A stretch of 31,053 bases of DNA. It comes from Candolleomyces eurysporus. Its lineage: Eukaryota; Basidiomycota; Agaricomycetes; Agaricales; Psathyrellaceae. The notes under the pieces were generated by a model. That model had not been told where the DNA came from, searched no databases, and worked only from the letters and a program-made list of their open reading frames with translations. The stretch's first letter is position 1, and each line of letters opens with the position of its first letter. The translations under genes were made by a program, and so were the position numbers. Shown one piece after another: positions 1 to 11,267 of the stretch. The stretch covers positions 1 through 31,053 of the forward strand of contig JANBPK010001299.1 in NCBI GenBank assembly GCA_027579435.1, given 5' to 3'.

Positions 1-590
1 CAGCCGCGCCACCGGCCATGGACTTCGTCGTTTCGAAAGACCACTTGTGCCGCTCCAGCACTTGTACTCGATGAATATGAAGCCGCCTGATTTCTGAACT
101 TCTCTGGTAGTGCCGCCTGAGAGTCCTGACAGTTGCGTTGTAAAGGTATATGACTTTTCTGAAGCCGCTTCAGTCGAGCCGCCTGACTTTTAGCACGGCG
201 TCAACTAAAGTGGCTTCTCCGGTCAGGGTATAATACAACTGGGGTGGCTTCAAGTTGACAGCCTCGAGTAGCTTCAACTCTCGTGTCCCTAGAGTTGTAG
301 TACTAACTCTTTTCCCTCTCAAGCCGCGTGAACCTTATCGATAGCGTAGTTATTCTTGCACTTAGAGACTCAGACCGCGTCATCTTTATAGTTTATTATC
401 GCAAAAATTGAACTTATATTCGCTAAAACAAACGCGGTCGTATCACCGTGTTTGCTTTTTCATGAATAAATACCTGTTCTATTGAATAAATTGTTCACAA
501 TTCAATTAATGGTTATGTCTACATATTTTCTTCATTATGAAACCCTTCCAGTATTATAGATAACTTGCACGGTACAAAAGATAATGGAAG
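1..590. other. no recognisable gene
   Basis: I see no convincing coding sequence here. The stretch has several scattered GCCGC-containing words (for example near 80, 110, 160 and 325). It turns AT-rich after about 400. It may be an old transposon remnant adjoining the LTR-like sequence to its right, but I could not match it to any other part of the window. Confidence 0.4.
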
Positions 591-867
591 AGTATGTTAC
601 TCTTGGGTTCACAAGAGTTGGAGTCTACTTGAGGACTGCTGACTTAGAGGTACGCTTGCCATATACCCAAGATTAGGGTTTAGTACATTATCAAGATGGC
701 GCTGCTTCAGATCAAATGGCCTAATCTGCAGCAGAACAGCTCAGTTTCACTACTAAGCAATAGAGGCAGCTTCCTAGGCACTAAAGGCACCTAATCTCTT
801 GCATGGCCTCACATTAATCAAGTGTATTCAGTGCTAGAGCAGAAGGGGACAAGTCCCTAAGCACCCA

Positions 868-1575
868 AAGAGATGCGCAGCACAGTTCCAGCACATCAAA
901 TGGCATGATGGCTGGTGTGGCATGAGAAAGGAGCTCAAAGTACTCTGAAAGGAAGGGCATTCATGGAAAGAGATAACCTGGAAAGTGGTCACACAGGATT
1001 TGCCAAGATATTTAATTAACGGAGGTCTGACTCCTCTTCACACAGCTTGAGCAAAGGCACACCAGGGCGGCAGTTGGTATAACCATAGACCAATCACTCT
1101 CAATCAACTTCAGCATCCCCTTTGGCAAACCAGAAAAGGCAAAAGGAATCTATTAATAGTCACAGGGCAAGCACAGGAGCAGCATGGTGGCACCTTGGCA
1201 TATCCAACACCNTTTTTTTTATCTCTTTATCTTTCTCTCTAGCTGGGGCCTGGACTCTTTTATTTANTAAATCNTTGTGTACACCTATTTACCAAGCTCC
1301 GGTGATCATGCGGCTCCAGATAGTATATATATAATGGACTCTCATAGCATAGTTTTCCCTAGAGAATTACTGNCTGTTTTACTTGTATTATTTTGCGTTT
1401 GCAATTGACTGGATTTGTGACTTCTATTTCATGTGGCATAATAACAAATTAAAGGAAAGATTAAAGCTATAAAGATACAACCTTATAGGTTGACTGCATG
1501 ACAATCAAATACCTTTGATTACTTGGAATTAGTGTGCACAAGAGAGAAGAGTTTGCCTATTCTTAATACTCTACA
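868..1575 (-). repeat. LTR-like copy (left, inverted), copia-like family
   Basis: Read on the minus strand, this is a diverged copy of 3188-3911. The two copies align over about 700 bp, including a TATA-like stretch near 1320-1335 and the block around 1230-1260. The minus-strand left edge is TGTAGAGTATTAAGA. It lies next to a G-rich tract at 1576-1586 (minus strand), as expected for a polypurine tract followed by a 3' LTR. The outer limit (here 868) is only where homology to the other copy stops, and the LTR may extend further left. Several ambiguous bases (n) fall in T-rich runs. Copia-like is a guess from the LTR edge and the purine tract; no polymerase was found. Confidence 0.6.
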
Positions 1576-1700
1576 CTACCCCCCATACTCACACTCCTGA
1601 TTTCAGTGCGGCATGACTACGAAAGGTTATACATACTACTTATCTTGCATGGCTCGACTTTGAGTTGGTGTTAGGTGTAGGGTTGTGTGTGTGTGAGTTA
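1576..1700 (-). mobile_element. internal end of left LTR element with polypurine tract
   Basis: On the minus strand this matches 3065-3187, so the two elements share sequence just inside the LTR as well as the LTR itself. The purine tract (minus GGGGGGTAG, at about 1576-1584) directly abuts the TG of the LTR. Homology fades beyond about 1700. Confidence 0.5.
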
Positions 1701-3064
1701 GTCATCTTGCTGTTCTCGATCTCTTCACCAGGTAGACGGAAAGAGGGTCAGGAGCAAAGGTGCTTACCTCTGAACCTATTCCAGACTATTGAAGCATGTG
1801 GAAATAGCAGAGTGCCACTTTGGCAGTGGTTCTGAACAGGTCTCAGTGCAAGTCTTGGAGATTCAAGACCTTGTTCTGGAGCTTGGATACCTTCATATGA
1901 TTATTTTTTTTTCAGACTTGTTGATTTCATGTGTTTATATCTCTCTTTGTCTTGGATGTGTTTGCCAAACTTATTTACAGTATTTAATCTTGGACTCTAA
2001 GTAGCTGAATCTCCATAGTGGATAGCAAGCATTGTATTTTGCATTCAGGTCCGTGTTACTCACCAAATCCACAAGAGCCTTTCTGTTATCTTTTGCATGT
2101 TTAAGTTCAAAAGTCATTTGGAGGCCATGTCCTCATCGTGTTGATCAATTTTATTGCGTCAAAACTGTGTTCTCACTTCTGAAGTCAAATCCATTTATCA
2201 TCAAAGTCTGTTGTCTACAAAGTTTAGCTTCTGAAGCAATAACATCAAACTTAGTTGAGCCTTACCTCCCTCCTCAAACTTGTGATTGCAAAGTTTACAT
2301 TCCAAAGCCTTAGTCCAGCTAGACTTAGAGCTTTTCACTATACCTTTGCCCACCTCTTATCTTCAGAAGATACTTGGTGTGTTGGTTTGTGTGTGTTGGT
2401 GTTAGAGTTAGGTTCTTTGTCTTGTTGTGTTTTGAGCCTTAGAATGCAACCTGCACATCAGCGGATGATCTTTATCTGCTCTTTTTCCTTCTTCACTTTA
2501 GGTTCAGGCACTTCAGCAATCATCATGCTTCTACTCCCTTCATCCAGAATTGTAACCCTATTCTGACAACACAACTCCATAAGATTCACAATCCAGTTCA
2601 TATCCTCCACTTGATGTTATGGAGTACCTCAGGTTGTTCAGGGGTTCGACCAGAACTTCTGAGGTACAAACATTGTACGTGGTGAGGAATACAGAAATGT
2701 GAAGCTGTTCATGAGAGAGGGTTGAAGGAGAGTGGTGACAGACGTNGGAGAGTGATCACCAATACTTTNGGGTCCTGAAGCGTAGCGCTGCCAGGTCAAA
2801 AGCACGTGCGATAGGTTCCCTCTAGCACAAGGTGGTTCTTCCAGAAGATCTTCTGGTAAAGGAGGTTGGGGTCTGGGTTCGGGAGGAGGAGTGGTTGCCG
2901 GGGATGCGAAGGGTCTTGACCAACTGTCATTGATCGGAGCGGTGGGTGCAGTGAGGAGAGCTTCTTGGAGGGGGTTGAGAGAGGGGAAGAGGAACCCTCC
3001 CTCAAAATTGGGTAAGCGTGAGAACATCGTCGTCTACGTAGTTGACAACTCGGAGTATGGCGAG
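1701..3064. other. spacer between opposing LTR ends, no supported gene
   Basis: Open frames on both strands here are short and overlap one another. The longest is a minus-strand frame at 2638-3027, proline-rich at its start. None shows a recognisable domain. The stretch may be the decayed internal parts of the two flanking LTR elements, but no gag, protease, integrase or reverse transcriptase motif is visible. Ambiguous bases occur at about 2746 and 2769. Confidence 0.4.
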
Positions 3065-3187
3065 ACTACTAACACACCAACTAACACTTAACACAAACTC
3101 CAAGTCAAGCCGTGCAAGGTAAGTATAATGTATAAACCTTTGGTAGTTGTGCCGCACCGAAATCGGGGGTGCGAGTATGGGGGGTAG
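3065..3187 (+). mobile_element. internal end of right LTR element with polypurine tract
   Basis: This is the counterpart of 1576-1700 in opposite orientation. It ends in a G-rich tract (ATGGGGGGTAG, about 3177-3187) immediately before the TG that starts the LTR. This arrangement marks the element as running on the plus strand, with its 3' LTR to the right. Confidence 0.5.
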
Positions 3188-3911
3188 TGTAGAGTATTAA
3201 GAATTTACAGATTCTCTCTCTTGTGCACACTAATTCCAAGTAATCGAGGAGTACTCGATAATCACACAGTTAACCCTAAGGTTACTTCTTTATAGCTTTG
3301 ACCTTTCCTTTAACTTAGTATCACGCCACGCGAGATAAAAGTCACAAAACCAGTTGATTGCAAACGCAAAGTAAACACAAATAAAACNAGCAGTAATTCT
3401 CTGGGGAAAAACTATGCTAAGAGAGTCCAATATATATACTATCTGGAGCCGCGCGATCACCGGAGCATGGTNAAATAGGTGTATACAAGATTTATAAATN
3501 AAAAGAGTCCAGGCCCCAGCTNAGAGAGAAAGATAAAGAGATAAAAAGAGGGTATTGGGTACGCCAAGGTGCCGCCACGCCACTCCGACACTCACACCGT
3601 GACTATTAATAGATTCTGACTGCCTTTTCTAGTATGCCGAGTGGGATGCCGAAGTTGATTGAGGGTGGTCGGTCTTTGGTTATTCCAACCGCCGCCTTGG
3701 TGTATCTTTGCTCAAGCCGCGTGAGGAGGAGTCGGACCTCCGTCAACTGAGTAGATTTATCTTGGCTAGTCCCTTGTGACTGCCCTCTGGGTTATCTCTT
3801 TCCGTGAACGACTTTCCTTTCAGAGTACTTTTGAGCTCCTTTCTTGTGCCACGCCAGCCATCATGCCGTCTGATGTGCCGAAACCTCACCGCACATCTTT
3901 TTGTGTGCTTA
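3188..3911 (+). repeat. LTR-like copy (right), copia-like family, truncated
   Basis: It starts TGTAGAGTATTAAGA directly after a polypurine tract and contains a TATA-like run near 3427-3437. It aligns in inverted orientation with 868-1575. This copy keeps many CpG sites that are TpG or CpA in the left copy. Homology with the left copy stops exactly where the fold-back element at 3912 begins, and it does not resume after 4300. The end of the LTR has therefore been lost or displaced. Confidence 0.6.
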
Positions 3912-4300
3912 CACTGGGTGCATGGTCTAATATTTCTACAAGAAATATTGTAAAAATATGAAAGGAATATTGGGTATATTTTCGAAATATTTTTCTGTGA
4001 AATATCTTAGCAATATGAAATTGGAATTTTCTAAATATTTCCAGATGGGATGGACTTGNAAATATAAAGAAGGTATGAAATTCAAATGGCTAACATTGTA
4101 TTATGTTTTGCCAAATTTTGTTGCCACTTGAATTTCATATTTCCTTCATATTTCAAACCCATCCTACTCAGAAATATTAAGAAATTTTCAATTTCACATT
4201 GCTAAGATATTTCACAGAAAAATATTTTGAAAATATACAAAATATTTCTTTCATATTTCCACAATATTTCTTGTGAAAATATTTGGTCATGCATCCAGTG
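3912..4300. mobile_element. fold-back element/MITE with CACTGG ends
   Basis: The 389-bp segment is nearly a complete imperfect palindrome. It begins CACTGGGTGCATGG and ends with the inverted counterpart CATGCATCCAGTG, and the two arms pair through most of their length around a centre near 4100. It is AT-rich with repeated AATATTTC words. It has no coding capacity, so it would need a transposase in trans. The CACTG terminus suggests a CACTA-like (CMC-type) superfamily. The flanking trinucleotides (TTA on the left, TCT on the right) do not form a clean target duplication. Confidence 0.75.
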
Positions 4301-4565
4301 TCTCCAAAACTGGCTGAGGGTTGTCGTTAAAAGAAACGGTTCGTGCAAAGATTTGACCTTGGAGCTCAAGCGGGCGTTGTTGAACTAGATGCTCCAAAGA
4401 CTTTCCAAACATGCTTGAAACATTCCAAGGCCTCAATACCCAGCTAAATTTGATCCTTTACTCATTTACTTGACAAAAAGCTGAAGAGAAGGTTGTTCGA
4501 GTTGTTCCAAATTCAATCCCTCTATTTTGTATGTGAAAGCTATGTATATACGTGACACTACAACA
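4301..4565. other. 3' flank of the Plavaka gene
   Basis: This AT-rich stretch lies between the fold-back element and the Plavaka stop codon. I could not identify a Plavaka terminal inverted repeat in it. Confidence 0.3.
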
Positions 4566-7500
4566 CTACTGAAATTCCCCATACATCTCCTCATGAGCAA
4601 GAACCTCCCTATTGTTCATGTTGTCGAAATAATCATAATCAACATGGTCCGCTTCATCCTGCTCGTCGTGAAGAATGAATTGATTCTCTGCTAGAGGAAA
4701 GTTGCATCCTGGGATCAGAGGGTCCATAAAGTATTGTGAGGTCTCTCTTGGAGTTGGAATGGACTGAGATGGTTGGTCGGAAAGAGTAACGTTAGATCCG
4801 GATGCTTTAGGTTGCTCTGGACCGCAGACTTGAGGTGGAAATTCTTGGAGGGCGTAATCAAAGTCGGAAGGTATTGAGGGCAATTTCGGGCACGGAAAAA
4901 GTGAATGCATGTAGATGTGTCCCACAGACATCCCGTATTGGTACCTCATAAACATATCACGATCAATGAAGCTAGTGCACGATTCAAGGGAATAATGGGA
5001 AGAAAATCAGTGGGGAATGGATAACATGGTTAAAATACGCTCACCGATTGATGTAGTATGCCTTCCACTCAGACTCCTGGGGCGTAACTAAACAGGATTT
5101 GGGTGGGAGGGTGTCCACTTCTCCAAGGGAGAACTGCGGTATAAGGTGGGCTGCCCTGAGGATGTCTGCAGGGTCTATGAAATGGAGAGATTGCGGTGTT
5201 TCAAGAGGGCAGAGATGGAGGAGATCAAGCTGGAATTCTTCTTTCCCTGGGTGGTCCAGAGCTTCATACCATTGACCCCAGACCACATCCAATCTAAATG
5301 AGTCATATTGCCGTGTCCCATCAGGAAGGATGCCAATATAGGAGACGTTGGCGTGGTATATACCCAATACCCGTGAATATAGGTACAAGTTATGGTCACC
5401 AGATACTGAGAAGTCGGCGTTCAGCAACATGATGTTGCACTGAGGGGTTTCAAGGTGTATGACATCTTGATCTCTCTGGACGGCATACATTGTGTAGTTG
5501 ATCCTGAGAAGCCTATGCTGATATAGACGGTGGTCTTTGATAACGACGGAGGCCCATTCAGCTTTGTAATTCTTGTTTAAATCAAATCCCAGACATCGTA
5601 GAACTCGTGGTAGCAGGTGCTTCTTTAATTTTGGGATGAAGTCCTGAGGACCCAATTCTTGTTGAGATTTAGAGAGGAAGAAGGTTATCACGTCACTCAC
5701 AATGAGATATAGATCCTGGTGTATCACGCCAACACAATTAATTGCAGCAGAACCCAATTCGAAGGGTTGGTTTTGGTTGGAGGCCATGACGTAACGAGAA
5801 TCAACCCCCGCCTCTGTAGGTCCAGGTCCTTTGCTTGCTCTGCTCACAAGGTTGGTTCTCTCTGACGGTTCCAGAGTCTGAGTGCATATGAGCGCCAACC
5901 GAGCTTGCCTGCGTTCAATACGAGTCATTTGTTCCGTGTAATCCTTTTTGTCTGTTCAGGGGTACCAGGACTTGGGAATTATATGGGCTGACTCTGTCTG
6001 AATTAACGACTCTCTTTAATGCGGAGAGTTGCATTAAAGGACAAAAAAACTCACTGTCTCAGTGGAGTATGAATCACAAGTTCCAAACCTCTGGATAGTC
6101 GGCACATAATCTCCAAGGAAGTGAAATTTGATGGTGTAGATGCCCAAAGTGGCGGGTTTCCGCGTGGCGCTGGCAGTCCCTTTCCCCTTTCCCTTTGCTT
6201 CACATTGTGCCCTAGCTTCTGCTTCTTTGGGTAGCTCCTTGGTCGAAACTTGTGAGCATGTATCTCCGTCAAAGCGTCTTGTATGAGCCCTGAGTTGTGT
6301 AGTTGTGTAGTCCATAAGATCCAGTGTGTAGTCATTGTGGAGTCGAAGCTTGGCCAGTGCATGCCATTGGGCAAAGATGAATAGTAGCTTCATCAGCCTC
6401 GAGTTATGAGGCTCTGGTAACAAACATTCAAAAGCAAGGATAGCACACCGAGAGAGAGAGAGGGGAATTATACATACTATAAGGAGGGATTTAAAGACGG
6501 GGTAACTCACCTGCAAAAGGTCTTCAAAGTCCCTTGCTGCCTTCCTCGTCATAGAGGATGTGTTCCCTACAAACTTCCTGACCGCATCCCTCCCAAAAGA
6601 AGGGGTAGATCTATATCTGCGGAACTAGCTCAAAAAATAGAGAAACTGTCATCAACCTGTTGCTCACCTATAATCAAGTTCTGCAGTTAGCGTGATGCCA
6701 GATGGTTGAGAAAATGCCACTAGAAGGCGAATTAGATGGGTGTAAAGTTGCTTCCACACCCCAATCTCGAACTCGTGCAAAATATCAACAACAAGCACTG
6801 GGAGGATGCTAACTATGAACGGTTGAAAGCGAGGTGACAAGAAAGAATTCTAAAAATTTGCAGGTTAGAATGAAGTAGAAAAAAATGGCACAGAACCTAC
6901 GTTGACTGGGACCAAAGACTGTGACTTGAGGAGGGCTTCAACTTTATTTCCATCCACTGCATAATTATTCTCCATTATTTCCCTGCGTGCATCAGCAACA
7001 AGGTTCGTGCAGCTATCCTTGGAATTGATTTGCTGTTGAAGACACTGTTGATTGTTGTTTGGAGCTCCTAAGTTTGAAAGGTCTGCCTTCCTGATAAAGC
7101 ATCTATGGCATGGACATATTCCATTGTTTCTAATCCCTGCGACTAAAATCCTGTACTTGGTATTCAGCAATATGAAATAAAATCAGGGGGATTCATTACT
7201 TTTCTGGGTAGTCCGCTGAATAAGTGAATATTCTGGGGTAGAACCTGCGTCGATGCCCATCTGGACACATAAGCACAACTCCATTCTTCATGGCATCAAG
7301 GAGTTCGTCGTCCAGTAATGCAGACCACTGGGAGTGGAAGAGTTCACGGGTGCAGTGCGTAATGAATGCGTCCAATGGAAGCTTCCCATTGTTGCGCATC
7401 TTGAGGTAGTTGGTAAACTTGTCAGAGAGCTAGATTAAGAATTTTATAAATATGAATATGTGAAGAAATTCCCGTAGAAGTGAACTACCTTTTCAAAGTA

Positions 7501-9064
7501 AGCAATTTGATGACAGAGGCGCTGGCTGGGCTGAGATTGTCGGTACTTGGATTCATTTCCAAACAAGAGGTAGCATGGCCACAGCTGGGTGGCCCCAAAG
7601 GACGTGAGATGTGTAGAATCTGACGCAAACATCATAGCCACCACGACCTTTTCAAGTGGTTCCCCTGGGTTGGGATCTGGCTGATTCTGCAGCTCTTCGT
7701 GGGTGTCCCAAAATGCTTGGGAGGTGTACACCTCTCCATATAGATCAACTTCAGGAGAAGCCTCCGATGCCTTCCACATGGAGTGGTAGGGGTAATAGTG
7801 AAATTGGTGGTTTTCGTCTTCATTGAGTATCTTCTCCCTGATGACAGAAACAATGCTTCAATGCCGGAAATCCCCTACGACATATTTCTCCAACCCAGGA
7901 TTTTTCATTCTGTTGTGAAATGGCACATCGATTGATATTCGAGTCGTCTTCCACCCGTTGTCTTCAATCCACAATCCAGTATCATCAGGGAGATCATCCT
8001 TGTTGGCCCCTAATTCCTTGAATGCTCCCGCCCAGTTCACCCGCGTTACATCTTCAAGGGAGAAGTTTGGTTTTTTCAGGATGGAGATCAGCTTGACAAA
8101 GTCAGCATACGACTTGTTATTGGAGCTCCAAGAAGGGTCTGTATGGGTTGAGATTGAGGCCTCCGTTCCTAGGGGAGGCAAGGGGTAGATCCGTGAGATC
8201 CTGAAGTGTTATGAGTCGGTCTGGATTGTGTGTGATGGTGGAATTCATGGGGATGGAGTATTCTCTCATCACCCCAAATGAGTTTCGTGGAGAGGTGAGT
8301 GTAGAGAGAGGTTGGGAAGTCGCTGAGTTTGTGATTTTGACGATCTCACCCGCCAGTGAGTGAGTCCCTTGGTCGGGGTCTGTAACTCAATGGTTTAGAG
8401 ACGGGAATATTAAATGAAACAGAGGTAGGGGCTGACCGAATAAAGGGCCTCCTGATTCAACTGGGGGTGGAGGTTGGGGAAGAACATCCTGTCGATACCG
8501 TGCAGGAAGACGACGGGATCGAGTCCCCTTCCGCTTTGACATGGGGATATCTAGGTCCTATGGTCACTGTCAGTGACATCAATTTTGGTGTGTAGTTCAC
8601 TGGACTGACATTGTGATAGACATTTTCACTGCTTTCAGTTGGCTGAAGCCGGTCAGTATTTTCTACGATCGGTGTTAGACTCGGAGACCCTTGAGACAAC
8701 TGAGCCTGAGGTGGATTTTGAAATAGCATCGTGAGCTTCTGCCTTTGGAAAACAATAGGTGGCTGTTTCTCACATGTGAAATGGGGGAGAGGTCTTCGCC
8801 TCTGGATTCATTCAGAGGTTTTGTTGAATATAAGGGATCATTTATAACTGTTCCAATCTTGTGACGTTTTCTGTTTTCCCAGAACACCTTCGTCTCTTCA
8901 AGGAGATCAGAAAGGGTTCGTTTACTGCTTTGGCATTTGCGTTGATGTTGATTGAGATGTCGAGAATCAGAGTATGGCCTTCCACAGTGGTCGCATTGGT
9001 AAGTGGGATGGATGGGGTGATCGTAAGGTATTCTGGTACTTGAATAGAACATGTTGCTGTCCAT
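4566..9064 (-). pseudogene. Plavaka-type DNA transposase (degenerate, multi-exon)
   Basis: This is a Plavaka-family transposase, which would cut and move its own element. Pieces in order from 9064: a Cys/His zinc finger (C24, C27, H40, C44); an Arg-rich linker (RLPARY, about 8490-8510); a FGVMREYS block; VNWAG; the catalytic-region motif FASDSTHLTSFG (about 7600); RRRFYPRIFTYSADYPEK (about 7196-7255); a Cys pair block (CPCHRC); VVDILHEFEIGVWK (about 6740-6790); and RDFEDLLQ. The C-terminal part is at 5041-5928 and its last exon ends FIDRDMFMRY...GEFQ. Good GT-AG introns include 6510-6448 (open in frame), about 6900-6850, 7495-7440 and about 5040-4970. Two in-frame TGA codons, at 7858-7860 and 5956-5958, sit where Arg fits the family. 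The sequence between about 8570 and 8180 also needs extra short introns or frameshifts. The order of blocks identifies the family strongly; that the gene is inactive is inference. Terminal repeats were not found. Confidence 0.9.
8933..8995 (-). other. zinc-finger motif of the Plavaka protein
   Basis: The segment encodes C-x2-C-x12-H-x3-C near the N-terminus of the transposase (residues 24-44 from the ATG at 9064). N-terminal fingers of this kind are common in Plavaka proteins and are expected to bind DNA. Confidence 0.7.
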
Positions 9065-10347
9065 TATGTTCTTAACAGGAATACAGTGGAGAGGGTTGGT
9101 TGAAAACGACGATGATCAGACAAACCTCACTGAATATGAGGGAAAGTAGTCAGGAAAAATACTGGGTGTTCCATTACAGTGGTTAATGCTGAAGCTGTGT
9201 CGAACTGGGAGCAACAGTTTCAACGTTGGAAATTTGGGTTGGCATGGTGCGTGTTGTAGGGTTGGTCGCACTGACTGTCATCTCTCTCAGTGGCGTGAGA
9301 CCCTTTCAAGTGATTGGTACCATAGGAGTAGGCTCTGAATACCCTCTTAATGGAAACAACTATCCCCTACTCCACACAAATCGTGGAGAGGGTACTCTTG
9401 TGTTGGAGATGCCCTCTCTGGACAACCCCATGATCCTTCTCTTGCTCCACACTGAGAAGATCCAAACAAGCCTCTATGTTATCATTCAACCCATCAACGG
9501 TGGGATGCATTCTGTTATATGACAAATGTCACGGTTGCGGAAGTACACTTGTTACCATGCCAATTCTGAAATTTTATGAGTTTACCTCAAGAGAGAGTCA
9601 GTGACCGGCCATGAAGCGTGCCCGTTGCGATGGTGTAGTAACTTGAAAGGGCCACGTTAGCCACCATGCCTGACGCACTGAGACGATCATTGCCATGTGT
9701 CACAGTCCTTTTGGGTTTTTAAAGGAAAAAAAAGAGAAAATTATAGAGTTTTCATGACGTTGGCCCTTGCATACTCAGGCTATCGTCAACTGTTGATTTG
9801 GTAAGGCCCCTGGTTCAGTCACTTTCTCATTTCACGGTCTCTTTGTCAAAAATAAAGGCCTATGTCATGATAAATGTGATAATCAACCCATGGGACTACA
9901 AATCTCTTTTTTCCCGGAGGAGAAAGTCCAAAATTTGAACGAAATGGAATTTTGGTCAACTGTCACACCTGTCACACTTCCCTGCCAAAAGGCGTGACAT
10001 TCTGTGACCGACCTAATCAGAGGCCCTACCGAATCAACGGTTGAGGATAGTATAATCACCGTGTGCTGGGTGTTGACAGTAGAATGGAGGGTAAATGGGG
10101 CTGGCGGAAGATGTGGACCCACAACTCGCTCAGAAGGATCAGAGTGATCAAAACGCTCAAAATGGTGTAATGTCAGAGTGATCAAATTGATCAAAACGCT
10201 CAAATTGATCACAATGACCGCCAGATGTTCTTCAAGGGAATGTAGGCATGTTCAAGATAATACAGTACAAACAACAAAAGTAATCAAGACACGTAAAAAA
10301 CATATTTGTAGTGTAAGAAGTACCATATTGATGAGAAGCTGGAACAC
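9065..10347. other. gene-poor stretch between Plavaka and the PVG-repeat locus
   Basis: I see no supported gene. The open frames at 9226-9522 (plus) and 9883-10212 (minus) lack recognisable domains. The first has no ATG at its start. Near 10135-10215 there are short direct repeats built from GATCAAAACGCTCAAA and related words. An A-rich run lies at about 9721-9735. The right end of the Plavaka element should be here, but I did not find a matching inverted terminus. Confidence 0.35.
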
Positions 10348-11175
10348 TCAAAAAGCACCGCTGTTTCCTGGTCTATCATTCTGGAAGTGACAAAATACGT
10401 GCCTTATACAATCCTCATGAGAAATTTCCTGGTTTTGGAAGAAACTGGTGAAGTCTACATCCATTGAAACAGGTATTTCCACCGGATCCTGGCATGGATT
10501 ACGACTGTGGGATGGTTTCTTGCATCGGTACAAGGCTGTGTGTCTGGTCGTATACGACCTACTCCCAGCATGCAACGTCGCGTCCATCAACCAAGGGTTT
10601 TGTGGAAGCACAAGTGCTGGTTGGCACAAGAGCTGTTCCACAAATTCGTCTTCTGTTTTCTCCTGTTCTCTGATAAATGGGGTCGTGTTACAATGATTCT
10701 GAAAGGGAGGATGGAGTGTGGATGAGGATTCTTGAGGTTGGGACAGGTTGAAGTTGACATTCATCAACCCAGGGCGCGAGTGAGGACGGCATGGAAGAGT
10801 ATTGGGGGATAAATTGTTCTCATACCCTGGTTGTGGATTGAGAAAGAGAGTTTCAGGGGAGGGAGGAATGGGAGGATGGGAGGATCCATAAGAAAAGGAT
10901 GGGTAGTGGTTGTAGGATACGGCGGGGGGTAGGTCTCAGGCCGCAACTCTCTCGGGGGAGCTTGGAAGACTCATTGAATGTCGCCAATTGTTTCTGGGAA
11001 TGAAACTAGCATCGCTTAGTCTCATGTTTCCTAAAGAACCCAAAGTTTGGGGACTCGACGGCGGAGGCGGAGATGTTTTTTTGAGTTTGAATGGTCCTTT
11101 GGAGATTTTCTTGATCTTTCCAGTTGGGAGGACTTCCTTTATCTCGTCTTCATCTGTACTAGGTTTTTTGATCAT
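10348..11175 (-). CDS. hypothetical Pro/Ser-rich protein, one in-frame TGA
   Basis: A 276-codon minus-strand frame runs from an ATG at 11175 to a stop at 10348, interrupted once by TGA at 10936-10938. The two halves are in the same frame. They share a low-complexity character rich in Pro, Ser, Asn and Gln, with a Lys-rich N-terminus (GKIKKISKGPFKLKK). I recognise no domain. It lies directly downstream of the PVG-repeat exons on the same strand, so it may be the 3' part of that gene joined by an intron between about 11270 and 11175. Either the TGA is a nonsense mutation (CGA to TGA is possible) or two exons are involved. Confidence 0.45.
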
Positions 11176-11267
11176 TAGAAGTGAAAAAAGCTAGGAGATA
11201 ACGTTAGCTTCACGTATAAAATGTTGAGAGAGGAGCGCACATTGAGAAGAGGGCCCTTAGATTTTGT

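Noticed and set aside
1789..2566. Overlapping plus-strand frames of 71-103 codons
   Set aside because: They overlap each other in different frames, have no recognisable motif and lie in AT-rich spacer between transposon ends.
2638..3027. Minus-strand Pro-rich frame of 129 codons as a Gag fragment
   Set aside because: It is next to the LTR internal end, but no zinc knuckle, protease or other Gag/Pol motif is present and it contains ambiguous bases.
4566..9064. KDZ transposase, because KDZ elements are linked to fungal TET/JBP genes
   Set aside because: The RFYPRIFTYSADYPEK, HEFEIGVWK and RDFEDLLQ blocks and the C-terminal MFMRY region are those of Plavaka.
9226..9522. Plus-strand frame of 98 codons
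   Set aside because: It has no ATG at its start, no domain, and lies opposite the likely 5' region of the Plavaka gene.
9883..10212. Minus-strand frame of 109 codons
   Set aside because: It overlaps the short GATCA/CGCTCAAA direct repeats and has no recognisable feature.
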